The notes under the pieces are model-generated. The model was given only the letters and a program-made list of their open reading frames with translations, was not told the DNA's origin and searched no databases. Made by a program: the position numbers and the translations under genes. From assembly GCA_005656395.1 (NCBI GenBank), contig SRSI01000079.1, positions 930,001-994,000 on the forward strand: a stretch of 64,000 bases of DNA. The letters are read 5' to 3'. Position 1 is the first letter of the stretch, and every line of letters starts with the position of its first letter. Of this stretch, positions 22,462 through 33,625 are shown one piece after another. Source of the DNA: Strongyloides papillosus (taxonomy: Eukaryota; Nematoda; Chromadorea; Rhabditida; Strongyloididae).

Positions 22462-23490
22462 TTTTTACCTTTCACATTAAATATATTAATTCCAAGTTAA
22501 TATTTTTACTTAAAATATTAAGCGTTAGATGCATTACAATTTTGCAAATGTATTAAGAACCTGAAAATTTTATCTATAAAAATTAGGATTTTTAGAATCT
22601 AATAACTTCAGGTTGTAAAATTTATAGTTTCCAAAATTTTGCATACATTTACTAAATTAAAATAAGCATAATATTAATGTATAAATATTATTGTGTTGTA
22701 GAAAAACCTGGTGAATGAAAAAAGTAAGATTTAGTTTTTGAATTAATTCGTTTAGTTTTTCCACAATCATTATGAAATATGGAATCTATGGCCTATCACT
22801 ACTACAAAGTGAAAGTAGATTGCTTCTATTGACTAATTTGAGTTCGCAATCAACAATTTCTAGTATTTTTCATATAATTAATAAAAATATATTTCCAAAA
22901 TTAAAGTTGTATTAAGATTCAGGAAACTATATTACACAATAATAACATCATTAAAAGATGTTTTTAATTTTGGTCATAGTAAAAAATAAATTTGGATATT
23001 TTAATTTAAAAAATACCAAATACTAAAAAATATTTTTAAAAAATACAACTTTTTTGGTTAAATAGTTTTTGTTTTTCTTTAATATTTTAGTAAAATTTTT
23101 AAATTAATAGACTTATTGTTATTAGTGGGTCATTTAAAAAAATAATCTTTGTTAAAAGGTTTACAACATTTTTGTTGTCACTTAATATTTTAAAGATTTG
23201 AATAAAACCAAATCTTTCAAACCTGGTACATTTTATTGAATTTTAGTTTCATTTGTCTAAATTTATCTTTTTTGCATGTATAAAAAAATCGTCATTATAA
23301 AAAAAGATAATTAGTTATATTAAATTTAATAAATTTTATTTCATTAAAATAAATACGTATAAAAAAACGAGACATTTTTTAAATTAATTTAACACTATAT
23401 AGATTTGATATTTCAATCTAATTTACGTTAATCAATATACGATATCTAGACCAATTTGATTCATTTTTGACTTCTTAGCTACTCTCTTTT
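22462..23490. other. AT-rich intergenic region
   Basis: No coding frame or RNA gene seen. Weak short inverted similarity around 22550-22660 (AACCTGAA and TTCAGGTT). Long A/T runs. Confidence 0.4.
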
Positions 23491-25317
23491 TTAACGTTTT
23501 TCATTTTTATGACTTGTACTTGGATTTGTAGTCAAAGTAATTCTTTTTTTCTCCATTTTCTTAGATCCAGCACTCACAGATTTATTTTGAATCCTTGAGA
23601 CATTAGAATTATTTTTTATTACGCTTGATGACTTTGAGGCGGATGATGATTTCCTTGAAGATAAATAGTTTTTAGATTCTTTTTTCCTTAGTTGTCGTTT
23701 TTTATAAATAATAAGTCCAACTAATAAGAGAAGAGTACCTACAAGAAAGACACCAATAGGGACTCCGATGAAAATCCATTTAGTAGAATTTGATTTAGTT
23801 AAATCATTAGATTTATCTGAATTCATAGATCCAATTAAATGAATAATGAAATGATTTTCTTTTATGTCACTTGCTCTTAGCTCTGTAAGATCAGTCGTTT
23901 CCTTGTTTAAAACACATTTATATATAGAATTTGATATCAATGATTTAAGATCGTTAACCTTTGTGTACTTATTCTCGTTTTTATCAAAAATAAATAAATC
24001 AGTTTTGTAACGTTTTTCATAAAAATATCCAAATATTGAATCATTCATATCATCAGGAACTGCATGGCATCCAACAAGACCGTTTTTTATTTCTCTCAAA
24101 TTGACTGTATAAGTATCCATACTTTCAGAATTGTTAGTAGTTTTAAATTCTTGAACCTTATCATTGACTTTTAAACGCAATGTTGCTTTAATATTAGGCA
24201 CCCGAAATTGGGGATAAATATTATATGTACGTCCTAAACGCTCATTACTTATTTTATATTTTAATTCTTTATACTCATTTTTATGTAAAACGAATATTCT
24301 TTGTCCTGAGTACAATTTGGAATCATTATTATATCTACCAATTATAGTTGAATTTGAGTTAAAATTATAATCAGGTGATAAAACGTGATAAACGATAAGT
24401 GAAGAGTTAAGTAGACTTCCATGTACATAATGTGATAAGCCGCTATTTAAATCAAATGTTAGAGCCGTATTGCTAAAATTGAACATCAATGCATTTGTAT
24501 TAAAATACAATTTATCTTTTTCATTTGATTCCCAAACGTAACCAACATCAATTTTAGGGATGAATAATTGATTTATATGGCCACACTTCAGAAAAATTTC
24601 AGAACCGCTGTCCTGATAGTGGATCATTTTATAATAATAATAGAATTCATCATTATCATCTTTATTTGCAAAAGGTATAATATCATTTTTGTCCACAATG
24701 TATTCTGATAGTGAGTGTTTTGAAATCCATGCTTCATGTGGACAAACAACAACATTCAAATAATTTTTATCAAACTTTTTATTAAGATACATCAAAACAA
24801 GGAATCTATATTTTTCTGTTGCTTCGTAAGCAACGAAAAAAATACCATCATATTTTGGAGGATTTCCCAGATCAAACTCTTCAGAACTATTAATTTTATA
24901 ATAAAAAGCTCCTATTTTGCAATATCTAAAATCACATTGAATTTTTTCAACAAATTTGTCCAATTGAAATGAATTACTTGGACCATTAGGAATACGAACG
25001 TTTGTAACATTTCCACCATTATATGAGAATTCTAATTTAGTAGCATGCAGGAATCCATTTTCATCGGAGTAATTTGTTTGTGGTATTTTAAATAGAAATA
25101 ATTTTTTTTCTTTAGGTCTGACGCTTGTAATATTATCCTTCACTTGTTCTGTACCATTAACACTTCCAATTCTAGCTCTTTTATAAGAACTCCCATTTTC
25201 AAAAAAGTCCATAAAAACATAATTTAATTTGAAGGAGCTATCTTGACCTTCTATGTATTTGACCAAAATGCATATACTCACAACACATACCAGAAACAAA
25301 TAAAGTAATTTTGACAT
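23491..25317 (-). CDS. Orphan type I transmembrane protein, single exon, 608 aa
   Basis: Signal peptide about 1-24 (LLYLFLVCVVSICILV, then IEGQ). Ectodomain about 25-513 with many N-glycosylation sequons and few cysteines. One membrane segment at about 514-538 (WIFIGVPIGVFLVGTLLL...). A 70-residue basic, Ser-rich cytosolic tail starts KKRQLRKKES, with repeated KSSS-like runs that could be phosphorylated. I recognise no domain. The topology suggests a surface receptor or adhesion-type protein. No introns, unlike its M13 neighbours. The long uninterrupted frame with balanced composition makes the gene certain; the function is unknown. Confidence 0.85.
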   Translation of the reverse strand: MSKLLYLFLVCVVSICILVKYIEGQDSSFKLNYVFMDFFENGSSYKRARIGSVNGTEQVKDNITSVRPKEKKLFLFKIPQTNYSDENGFLHATKLEFSYNGGNVTNVRIPNGPSNSFQLDKFVEKIQCDFRYCKIGAFYYKINSSEEFDLGNPPKYDGIFFVAYEATEKYRFLVLMYLNKKFDKNYLNVVVCPHEAWISKHSLSEYIVDKNDIIPFANKDDNDEFYYYYKMIHYQDSGSEIFLKCGHINQLFIPKIDVGYVWESNEKDKLYFNTNALMFNFSNTALTFDLNSGLSHYVHGSLLNSSLIVYHVLSPDYNFNSNSTIIGRYNNDSKLYSGQRIFVLHKNEYKELKYKISNERLGRTYNIYPQFRVPNIKATLRLKVNDKVQEFKTTNNSESMDTYTVNLREIKNGLVGCHAVPDDMNDSIFGYFYEKRYKTDLFIFDKNENKYTKVNDLKSLISNSIYKCVLNKETTDLTELRASDIKENHFIIHLIGSMNSDKSNDLTKSNSTKWIFIGVPIGVFLVGTLLLLVGLIIYKKRQLRKKESKNYLSSRKSSSASKSSSVIKNNSNVSRIQNKSVSAGSKKMEKKRITLTTNPSTSHKNEKR

Positions 25318-26358
25318 TGCAAAAATGACTTGAAAGTATAAATTTTTTCATTACATATATATACATTATGTCATTAGTTTTTTACATATTATTGACAATA
25401 GATTATATTATTAATATAAAATATTCATTTTTACATATTAGAGTTAAATATTTTATTTAATCTGGTACAACGCCTAATAAATTTTACAATAGAAACAATA
25501 ATTACAAAAATTTACCTTAAAATTATCAAAATTCCCTTAACAATACCAGGTTCTATCAACCTCAAAAATAAATAATTTTAACCCCTAAAAATATTAAAAT
25601 TAAATTTAAGTTTTGGGATTAGCAAATTAGTAACATTAAAAATAATGACGTTGCTACCGTAAAAACATCTAATTTAAATAATTTCTAAGAGATGCTTTAT
25701 ACCATGACAAACAATCAAGACATATTTAATTTTAAATATACAACAATTCAACTTTAGTTTGTTCAATAAATAATGATACCTCCTACATTTAATTTTAAAA
25801 TCCTAATGTTTGCAGTGGACAAACATGTCCGAGGGTAGATATAACAATTTTCGACCTTAGAAATTTTTAATCTTAAAAATGGGTGTTTAAACCTCCAGGA
25901 AGTACATATTTCACAGGGATAATAAAATTTTAGTATATGTAATCCAATAGGCCAATTTCAATGGGATAAATTTTGGGTCCAAATCTTGAGGTCCAGTTTT
26001 GGAGAAATGTTGGCCATAAATATTTTTTTGAAATAATTCAACCTCAGGCTATATGGCCCAAAATAGACATATGTAAAAGTTTTCCCGACTTTTATAGGTT
26101 GTTTCCAAGCAGTTAGAATGTCCCTAAATTCCACAAAATCCAAAAATTAAAAATGCAGAGATGTTTTAAAAGCTTTAAACTTGTCCAATTGGTCCCATCT
26201 TTTAGATATATGTAAATCACAATATGTGGACCCTGAGGTTGAAAAAGATCAAAAAAATGTTAAACTTTTAAGAAGTTGTGGGTGAATTAAAATTTCAATA
26301 ATTTACGTGTTAAGATCATCTTGTTTAGTTAATATTATTTGATAATTTAAATATTCAA
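25318..26358. other. AT-rich intergenic region
   Basis: Holds the second mariner-like end at 25754-25780. The 25958-26143 minus-strand frame looks like chance. Nothing else recognised. Confidence 0.4.
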
Positions 26359-26366
26359 GTAATTTT

Positions 26367-26863
26367 GGTACTTTGTGGTTATATCCCCCCCCCAGAAGGT
26401 ATTGACTTTAATGCCTATTTATAATAGTTTTTGATTATTTATAAATAATTAATATAAAATAAGGCTATTTAAAAATATTTTTCATTATAATAATTAATTT
26501 TTAAAATTTAAAAAAATTTTTTAAAAAATTAAATTTTGAAATTTTTCATTTTTGAAATTTTTATTACCATTTATGATTCACTTACTTTTTAATACCTCTT
26601 CTTTATATTATAAATGATAACAGTACCCTCATTTATCCTTTTTTTAGTATTTTTACTAATATTGAGGAACTCCTATTACTCAAAGACCCAAAGACTTTAA
26701 ACTTTCCCAGAGATTTTATCACTAGTAATTTTTTATTAAAAAATCACTTTTTTAGTAACAGTTTATCAGTAATAATTTGTATATTAACTTATATGAAATA
26801 ATTTATTTGATATTAGTTCGTTTTTATATGTTTTATTTGGGGGGGATATAACCACAAAGTACC
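26367..26863. mobile_element. 497-bp MITE with 8-bp target duplications (hAT- or Merlin-like)
   Basis: The ends are perfect 25-nt inverted repeats starting GGTACTTTGTGGTTATAT and running into C7-9 (left), with the complement ending at 26863. Direct repeats GTAATTTT flank the element at 26359-26366 and 26864-26871. An 8-bp target duplication points to the hAT, P or Merlin groups. The interior is A/T with no ORF. Confidence 0.8.
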
Positions 26864-26871
26864 GTAATTTT

Positions 26872-27577
26872 TTGCATGTTATTTTTTAATTATTTATATG
26901 AATAAAACTGTTATTAATACATTTTTTATTGATATCGTGCAATATAATATATTTTTATATTCATAAAATTTTAATGTATAAAGATTTTAGAATATATATT
27001 CTATTAGAGAATTTTATGAAACAAATCATTTTATTATAAAATAGTCAATCAAATAGTAGGTTTGCATACTTTTTAATTATTTTAATATTCGTTAATTCAA
27101 TTAACAAATATAAATGTACTATCCCTTTTTAAAACAGATGATCTAACTAATCACCGCTTCATGAATAAAGAACATCAGACATAAAAATAATACCATATAT
27201 AATCATCTGAAAAATATCTATTATGAAACTACTACATATTTTTTATTTATAGATATGGAATCTATGGATTTCTTTTAAAATCAATGCCAGTTTCTTTATT
27301 CTTCATATAATTGACAAGGACTTCCAGTTCTGACTATCCTTCATTAAATTTACATCTCCAGAGACGAAAGACGTATATTTTTGGTCTTGTTAGACTCTAT
27401 ATTATCCAACTTTATTAGAAAAACCTTTTTGAATATATATGTGAATATTTATTTCAATAAAAAGAATCAAATTGTTCACACATATTTTGATAAAATTTTA
27501 GAAATATAAAATTAGTATTATTATTAAATAAAGCTTAATGTTTAATTATTCAAATACATTGTAAATATTTGGCTTTA
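26872..27577. other. AT-rich intergenic region
   Basis: No gene, RNA or repeat recognised. Confidence 0.4.
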
Positions 27578-28554
27578 TCATCCTGATTTTTTATTTAAAG
27601 CCAGATCCTTAAGTGCTTCACAAACTAATTCTCTAGTTGATAGTGAAGATGTTATTATATTATCAATCGGCATTCCCTGCCAGTTTTCTTTATCATTTTC
27701 TTTTGTTGATTCAATAGCCCAAACAATAAAATCACATAATTTATCCGACTTTGATTTTTTTTCACAAGGCTCTTCAAAATATGGACTAGATTCTTTGATT
27801 ATAACTGGTTGTGTTTTTTTTTGAAGATCTGATATAATCATTGACTTTTGTTTTTGATGCCGTTTCTTTAAAATTCCAATTAGTTGATGTATTTATTGAT
27901 TTAGTTTGAGGTGTAGATAAACCAAAGCTTATACTACTGTCTGTAGAAACTGTAATTTTGGATTGATTTTGAGGTGATTTAATGTCATCATATTTTATCT
28001 TTCTTAACAGAGCTGTGGGAGTCTTGTTTGAAGTTTAAGAAAATGATGAAGTATAATTGTGGTAGGTTTTGCAAAAATCAACTTCTAATAATATGAATTC
28101 TTTAAATTTAGTTCAAGAATCTTTTGTTTTTTTTCGACATGTACTTGTACCAAATTTAAGCATTGAATACTTCCATCCTTTGTTTTTTGTAACTTCCTTG
28201 TCACTGTTACTATATCTCCATCGTTAATTTTTTCACAGAGAGTTGGTCCATCAGGCTAGAAATATCAAATTAACAATATACCATATCATTAAATAACTTA
28301 CAGTTGGCATAAAACACCCAATCGAAGCGTTCATGTCAAAAAGACAAGATATTTTAAACACAGATATAACATTTCCGCATTTCTCTATACTTTTCACCTG
28401 GCTATAAGTTCTGAATTGATAAAAATCATAGTCACCATACTGATATCTAAGTATTCTTTTATTTATACTAACTAGGTCTTTTAATAGAACTGGTACAGGT
28501 CTGTTTTTGGAATTCAAGCAGTTTCCATATAATCCATTAAAACTACTATCTAGA
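27578..28554 (-). pseudogene. Damaged gene, possibly OB-fold (POT1/Telo_bind-like)
   Basis: A coding-like stretch from an acceptor TTTCTAG near 28551 runs through an exon with PVPVLLKDLVSINKRI..., a 46-nt intron (about 28255-28300) and an exon reading PDGPTLCEKINDGDIVTV.... The frame is then lost near 28100, stops once near 28036, and shifts at a run of A near 27825 before a final open piece (27578-27841) ending LALNKKSG. The INDGDIVTVTRKL plus DGSIQCLNL arrangement recalls the POT1-type OB fold, but this is weak. No start exon is found: upstream lies a tandem repeat and an inverted-repeat element that may have disrupted it. It could be a multi-exon gene I failed to splice. Confidence 0.45.
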
Positions 28555-28699
28555 AATTACTAAAAATTTAATTACTTTTAATTTCTATATTTTATATTTA
28601 GCTGGCTGTGTTTTCACATTACCATCTAGAAATTATTAAAAATTTTATTACTTTAAATTTCTATACTTTATATTTAGCTGGCTTTGTTTTCACATTACT
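28544..28699. repeat. Two tandem copies of a 77-78 bp unit
   Basis: Units begin CTATCTAGAAATTA (28544) and CATCTAGAAATTATT (about 28622), and the start of a third (CTATCTAGAA) overlaps the left arm of the inverted repeat at 28690. Both contain ATTTAGCTGGCT.TGTTTTC. The unit start is the same sequence that forms the outer tip of the inverted repeat. Confidence 0.7.
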
Positions 28700-28993
28700 A
28701 TCTAGAATAGTTATATTTTTGTAATGTTTTTCGTCTTTCTAGTCATATCTAATATAAACTTTTTTTCTGAAGAAACGGGATCCGTTTCAAATGTGCCAAA
28801 CGAGGGTAGAACGAATTTAATTGTGTTTATTGTTTTCTGTGTTTTTTTCTTATAAAAAATATTAAAAACATAATATCTTCCCCGTATATATAAACACATA
28901 CCTGATCTGGTCATGCTTTTCTACCCTCGGTGCGCCGTTCTAAACACAATCTTTAATAAACATCCCAGATAAATTTTCCCTTTTAGAATGTTT
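28690..28993 (-). repeat. Left arm of a 304-bp near-perfect inverted repeat
   Basis: Pairs with 29779-30082 with only a few mismatches, spacer 785 bp. Each arm carries a 67-codon frame (28711-28914 minus; 29858-30061 plus) that differs at two residues, starting MTRSGMCLYIRGR. Inside each arm CGAGGGTAGAA and TTCTACCCTCG form a further inverted pair. Probably the long TIRs of a 1.39 kb element. Whether the small ORF is expressed is unknown. Confidence 0.75.
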
Positions 28994-29778
28994 ACATATA
29001 TCGAAAAATAATGATCAAAAAGATATACAACCTGATTAAATGAATTTTTTAATCATAGGTTTGTATTATCATAATCATTTTCTTCACATTGTAAAATCAC
29101 TTATATAAAAATCATAAAATTGAGTCTACAATATGTATCAAGTTGATTAGGAATGAATAAAATAAATTTCCAAACTAGATAGACTTATAATTTTATGTTT
29201 TTTTTAAAGAAATTATTAAATTATAATCTCCTATTATCACAATGAAGTCAAAAATTAGTTTATCAGTCATATTATCCTTTGGTTTTAAAAAGATTAATTT
29301 TTTTTGTCATTTTTTTCAATATCTTTTTTCTGAGAAAGTTTCAATTACTTAATATGAATATCAATATCACTATTTCCTTTGAAAATGTCCAATGTCTCTG
29401 GAATATTTCGCATATAAATTTCTACAATTATGTTTATTATCAAAGTTTAGTATCATTTCAAAATTAATAATTTCTAATATATAGAGATCTTATAATTTCA
29501 TCAAGAATATTAGGCAAAAGTAAAAATGTTAAAGTTTTTTGTCTGTAATTGTCATTCATTTCAATATTCATATAACTTCCATCATTCCAAAATTGAATTC
29601 GATGAAATTATAATATGTAGGAAATTTTTAAATTCAATTTAATTTAAAAAATGGACTCAAAATATTTTGAAATTGAACCTCTTTATCATTAAAGTGGGTT
29701 TTTATAATTGTATACCTTTTATTGTAAAATAAAGTAATCAATTACTTATCTTTAAAGTATTAAATTTTGCACAAGAAA
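28994..29778. other. Spacer between the inverted-repeat arms
   Basis: 785 bp of AT-rich sequence without a convincing frame. The plus-strand frame at 29279-29467 is low-complexity. Confidence 0.4.
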
Positions 29779-30082
29779 AAACATTCTAAAAGGGAAAATT
29801 TATCTGGGATGTTTATTAAAGATTGTGTTTAAAACGGCGCACCGAGGGTAGAAAAGCATGACCAGATCAGGTATGTGTTTATATATACGGGGAAGATATT
29901 ATGTTTTTAACATTTTTTATAAGAAAAAAACACAGAAAACAATAAACACAATTAAATTCATTCTACCCTCGTTTGGCACATTTGAAACGGATCCCGTTTC
30001 TTCAGAAAAAAAGTTTATATTAGATATGACTATAAAGACGAAAAACATTACAAAAATATAACTATTCTATATAGTAATGTGA
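29779..30082 (+). repeat. Right arm of the 304-bp inverted repeat
   Basis: Reverse complement of 28690-28993. Begins AAACATTCTAAAAGGG and ends in ATAGTAATGTGA. Contains the second copy of the 67-codon ORF. Confidence 0.75.
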
Positions 30083-30414
30083 ATTATCATAAATAATTCA
30101 AAAACTAATATTTTTATTTAAAAAAATAAACATTAGATTTATCACGATATTTGGAAAGACATATTGAAAATATAAAAAAACATAATTTACTTATTAAACT
30201 TTATTGTCAATTCTGTTAAATTAGGCAAAACAGAATTTATATACAATATTGCACCTTTGTTAAGAATAGTGCATAAAATAAATAAATTAATTAAAAAGAA
30301 CATATTCTTGAGTTGAGTATAACTATTTGGTTTCATAGAACAGTTTATATTTGGATTCAATTTTTTATAAACATATCTTACAGTAGAGAGAGTTTGAGTT
30401 TAGAAAGTATTATT

Positions 30415-31439
30415 TTATTTAAAAATTACTTTTTGTATAACATTTATTCCACCAGTTATACAATTATCACAATAGTAGTCAAATTTTATAATTACTGGTT
30501 CTTTTAAAATGATAACTCTATTGTTATGCTTGTCCAGTTTTAAAATTTCATGTTTTATTTTCTCTAATTTGTTGCTTTCTGAATTCCTGTAATGAGTAAC
30601 ATTTATACTTTCATACTTGAAAAAGTTTGGTTGTTTAGTGGAGCCATTATATGCTAATGTGATATAAAATGTCCAAGGAAAACTTTTTGGTTTAACAGGC
30701 CACCATTCTATATCTTCAGTGTTAATCATTACTTCTGGATCATTATGTATATTGATAGATGGAGGAAGGTGGTATGGCTTTGTTATGCCAATCGGTTCTT
30801 GGAACTCTTCCTTAGCACCGTCAATCTTGTCACCGTTGAACGTAATAAGTGTATCTTCTTTATATTTTTCTAGATGTTCGGAATTGAATTCCCGAGAACC
30901 CAATTTTTTATTATATAAAATTGTCCTTTCTGAAAAATCAGAACCGTATATCTTCATTTCATAAGAATGGAATATAATATTAAGATTACTTTTTTTCGGT
31001 ACATTTGAATTTATTCCATTATCACGCGAAATTATGTGCTCCCATTTCGCAAGAAGATTATCTTCATTGTTTCCATCATTTTTATACATATTGAGGCAGT
31101 CAATTTTTATTTTGTCACTTCTTCCGATATCATAAATTCTCAAATGGTGAACTTTTCCATTTGTTCTATCAATACTTAGCAATTCTTTTAAAATATCATC
31201 ATTAGGTCTCTTGTAAATAGCAATAAATGTTTCATCACGATAAGCACAATGCTCTAGCAACATTTTATAGCAATAATTTCAGTATTTTGGTTGACGGTAT
31301 AGTTTCTAGGGAAATCCACATGATAGGGTTTATCATGAGAATAATAGAAATATTTAAATTGTTTTGCACGTTCTTCATAATCACCACAAGAACTTGAATG
31401 AACTGAATAGACGGCTAATATCCAAAGAGCTTTGAGTAG
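30415..31439 (-). pseudogene. Orphan secreted protein gene with frameshift and decayed start
   Basis: A 282-codon open frame (30415-31263) encodes a hydrophilic protein (KRPNDDILKELLSIDRTNGK..., ending CITGGINVIQKVIFK) with two sequons and few Cys. Directly upstream, in another frame, 31262-31439 encodes what looks like its N-terminus: a hydrophobic LLKALWILAVYSVHSSSC, then GDYEERAKQFKYFYYSHDK. The two join only by a one-base shift at ATAAAATG near 31262, and no in-frame ATG precedes the hydrophobic part. Read as a secreted orphan damaged by a single indel in an A run, or as a sequencing error. No domain recognised. Confidence 0.5.
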
Positions 31440-32667
31440 CTAATTTATTCTATGAAAATAAAAACCATACTTTTCATGAAAAAAACTGTTTCTATTAATA
31501 AAAAAAATATGATAGATATTTGAACACAGACAGAATTAATTTAAATTTCATTTATTTTCCAGTAAATTCTAGCATAATTGTTTTGTATTTTAATCAAATT
31601 TTGAATAACAGTTATGAAAATTTTTAATAATTTTCATTTAAGTGTAATTTTTATGGTAAATTTTGAAAAATAATTATATTTTTTTCGTAATCAGCCAAAA
31701 GTAATTTTTCAGTTTGTAATTTCTATGATTACAATTAATCAAACATAGAATCATTTTTATTGACAAATTAAACTGACGATACCAACCAGTGTCATCTACT
31801 AAGAATTGGGAGAAATCTTAATATATACTTCCATAAAAAAAACTTATTGATTAGTATCTGGGCACTTCCAGAGATTCATTTTTGTGTTTACACCAGTTAA
31901 TTTATCTGTAGTCCAAGAATAGAAATTACTAAACTTTAAGTAGCAACTTTTTTATGCCCGTAAGTATTGAAAAGCCACTGTACAAATGCAACCACCCAAA
32001 ATTTTCCATAGGTTAGAAAAATATTGCTTTGAATTTTAAAAGAATTACATAAACAATATCATTATATAAAGATCATTGCTAAAAAAGATTTAATAAACTA
32101 TAAAATACGTTAGAATACCAAAAAGACTTACCGGCTTTCTTAAGAATGCTTGTAGAATTCTGTACATTCTTAACCAAACATTTTGATACTCATGAGGTAT
32201 AAAAAAGTAGCGTAAGAATTATGACCGAAAGAAAGGCAAAAAAAGTTCCTTATAATTAGATAAAAAACAGTCGTTTTGTAAAAGGGAGTTTAATCTTGGA
32301 TTTAAAGCATATTTTACTACAGATTGTACTATAGATATAAATTTTGATGATGTGGTAAATGCAAAGGATGAAATGAAAGACGTGGTGTTAGTAAGGTTGC
32401 TTCAAAGAGAATATCAAGTACATTAGAGAGAGTTTAAATTAAAAAGTCTTTATTATTTTTTGTCTTCATATTTATAAATTCTTGTATAAAATATGGTCAT
32501 TTTTTACGTCATACACTGGGATTTAGTGGTTTTTCTTTACTCTTACCCTTATATACATTTTGTTTTAGAGACAACTGAACCAAAAATTAAAAATTTTGGT
32601 TATTTTTGATTATGCAAGGATTAACATTTTTTTTTGTATTATTCTAATTTTTGATTGCCTTTGACTA
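31440..32667. other. AT-rich intergenic region
   Basis: No coding frame, RNA or repeat recognised before the element at 32668. Confidence 0.4.
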
Positions 32668-33620
32668 CACACAAAAAATAAAAAAAGGACACAGGTTTGC
32701 ATAAAATATAACAAATTTGTCCCACTTAAAAAAATTTGAATTTTCTTGATTTGCGTCTAATTTTATCGCAATTATTTCGTATATGAAAAATTAAAACAAT
32801 AATTAGAATTTATTAAAATAAGTTTCTATTTTTCTAATATACTATTTTTATTTTAGAACATAAATTGTTTTCTACAATACATTTTAAAATACAAGGTTAG
32901 AATTTAATTCTGTGTAAAATTACAAACACTTTTATAAAAAACATTTTTAACATATTACAGTACATTTTTTATATGTTTCAACAGTTTGAATTATTATAAA
33001 TTATATTTTCATATGAAATTTTCACATTTGATAATCTAAATTTTTTTCATAATGCCTTTTAAAGATCATCTTCAAAAATCAAACTTATGAAAAGTTATAA
33101 AATAATATGGATTTTTATTTATAATAAAAAAAACGTTTACATATTTTAAATTAAAATACGAACGAATACTAAAATAATATTTTTAATTAATAATCCTTTG
33201 TTTGAGTAAATAATTATTACTTTTAATTATTATTGTAAAAAAAAATATAAACTTATTGTTGTTAATAAATTGTTTAAAATAGTGATTTTTATTGAAACAT
33301 TAATAACTTCAAACAAAATTGATTTTTAAAAACGTATTTTAAAAAATAAAAATAAAAAACAAGTTGGGATCTGAAATGAGCATAATGTCACAAACAATAT
33401 CAAAATAAAAAAAAGTTCACATTAGTTTAAAAAGTCAAACATATGTACTATTGTAAAAAAAACGGCAAAATGTGTGCGACAACCTAATATTTTGGGTCGT
33501 TATAAAATTTTTGCTATCGCTTGATACATTTAAAAATTGAATAATATTCAATTATTTAAAATGGTGGGACAATTTTATTGCATTTTAGATAGATTTGTCA
33601 AAAATTGTCCTTTTTGTGTG
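32668..33620. mobile_element. 953-bp TIR element (copy 1), TA target duplication
   Basis: Starts CACACAAAAAATAAAAAA and ends TTTTTGTGTG, flanked by TA (32666-32667, 33621-33622). Subterminal repeats GGACA...CAAATTTGTCCCAC and complement TGGGACAATTTTATTG. Homologous along its length to 51157-52103. The related flank at 41460-41480 lacks the element (ACTAATAATTTTG uninterrupted), giving a paralogous empty site. No ORF. Confidence 0.8.
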
Positions 33621-33625
33621 TAATA

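Noticed and set aside
28711..28914. 67-codon ORF in the inverted-repeat arm as a host gene
   Set aside because: Present identically placed in both arms of an element; not counted as a gene, although kept as a finding.
33477..33495. CGACAACCTAATAT as a mariner end
   Set aside because: It occurs at the same internal place in both 0.95 kb elements (also 51955), so it is part of that element rather than a separate insertion end.
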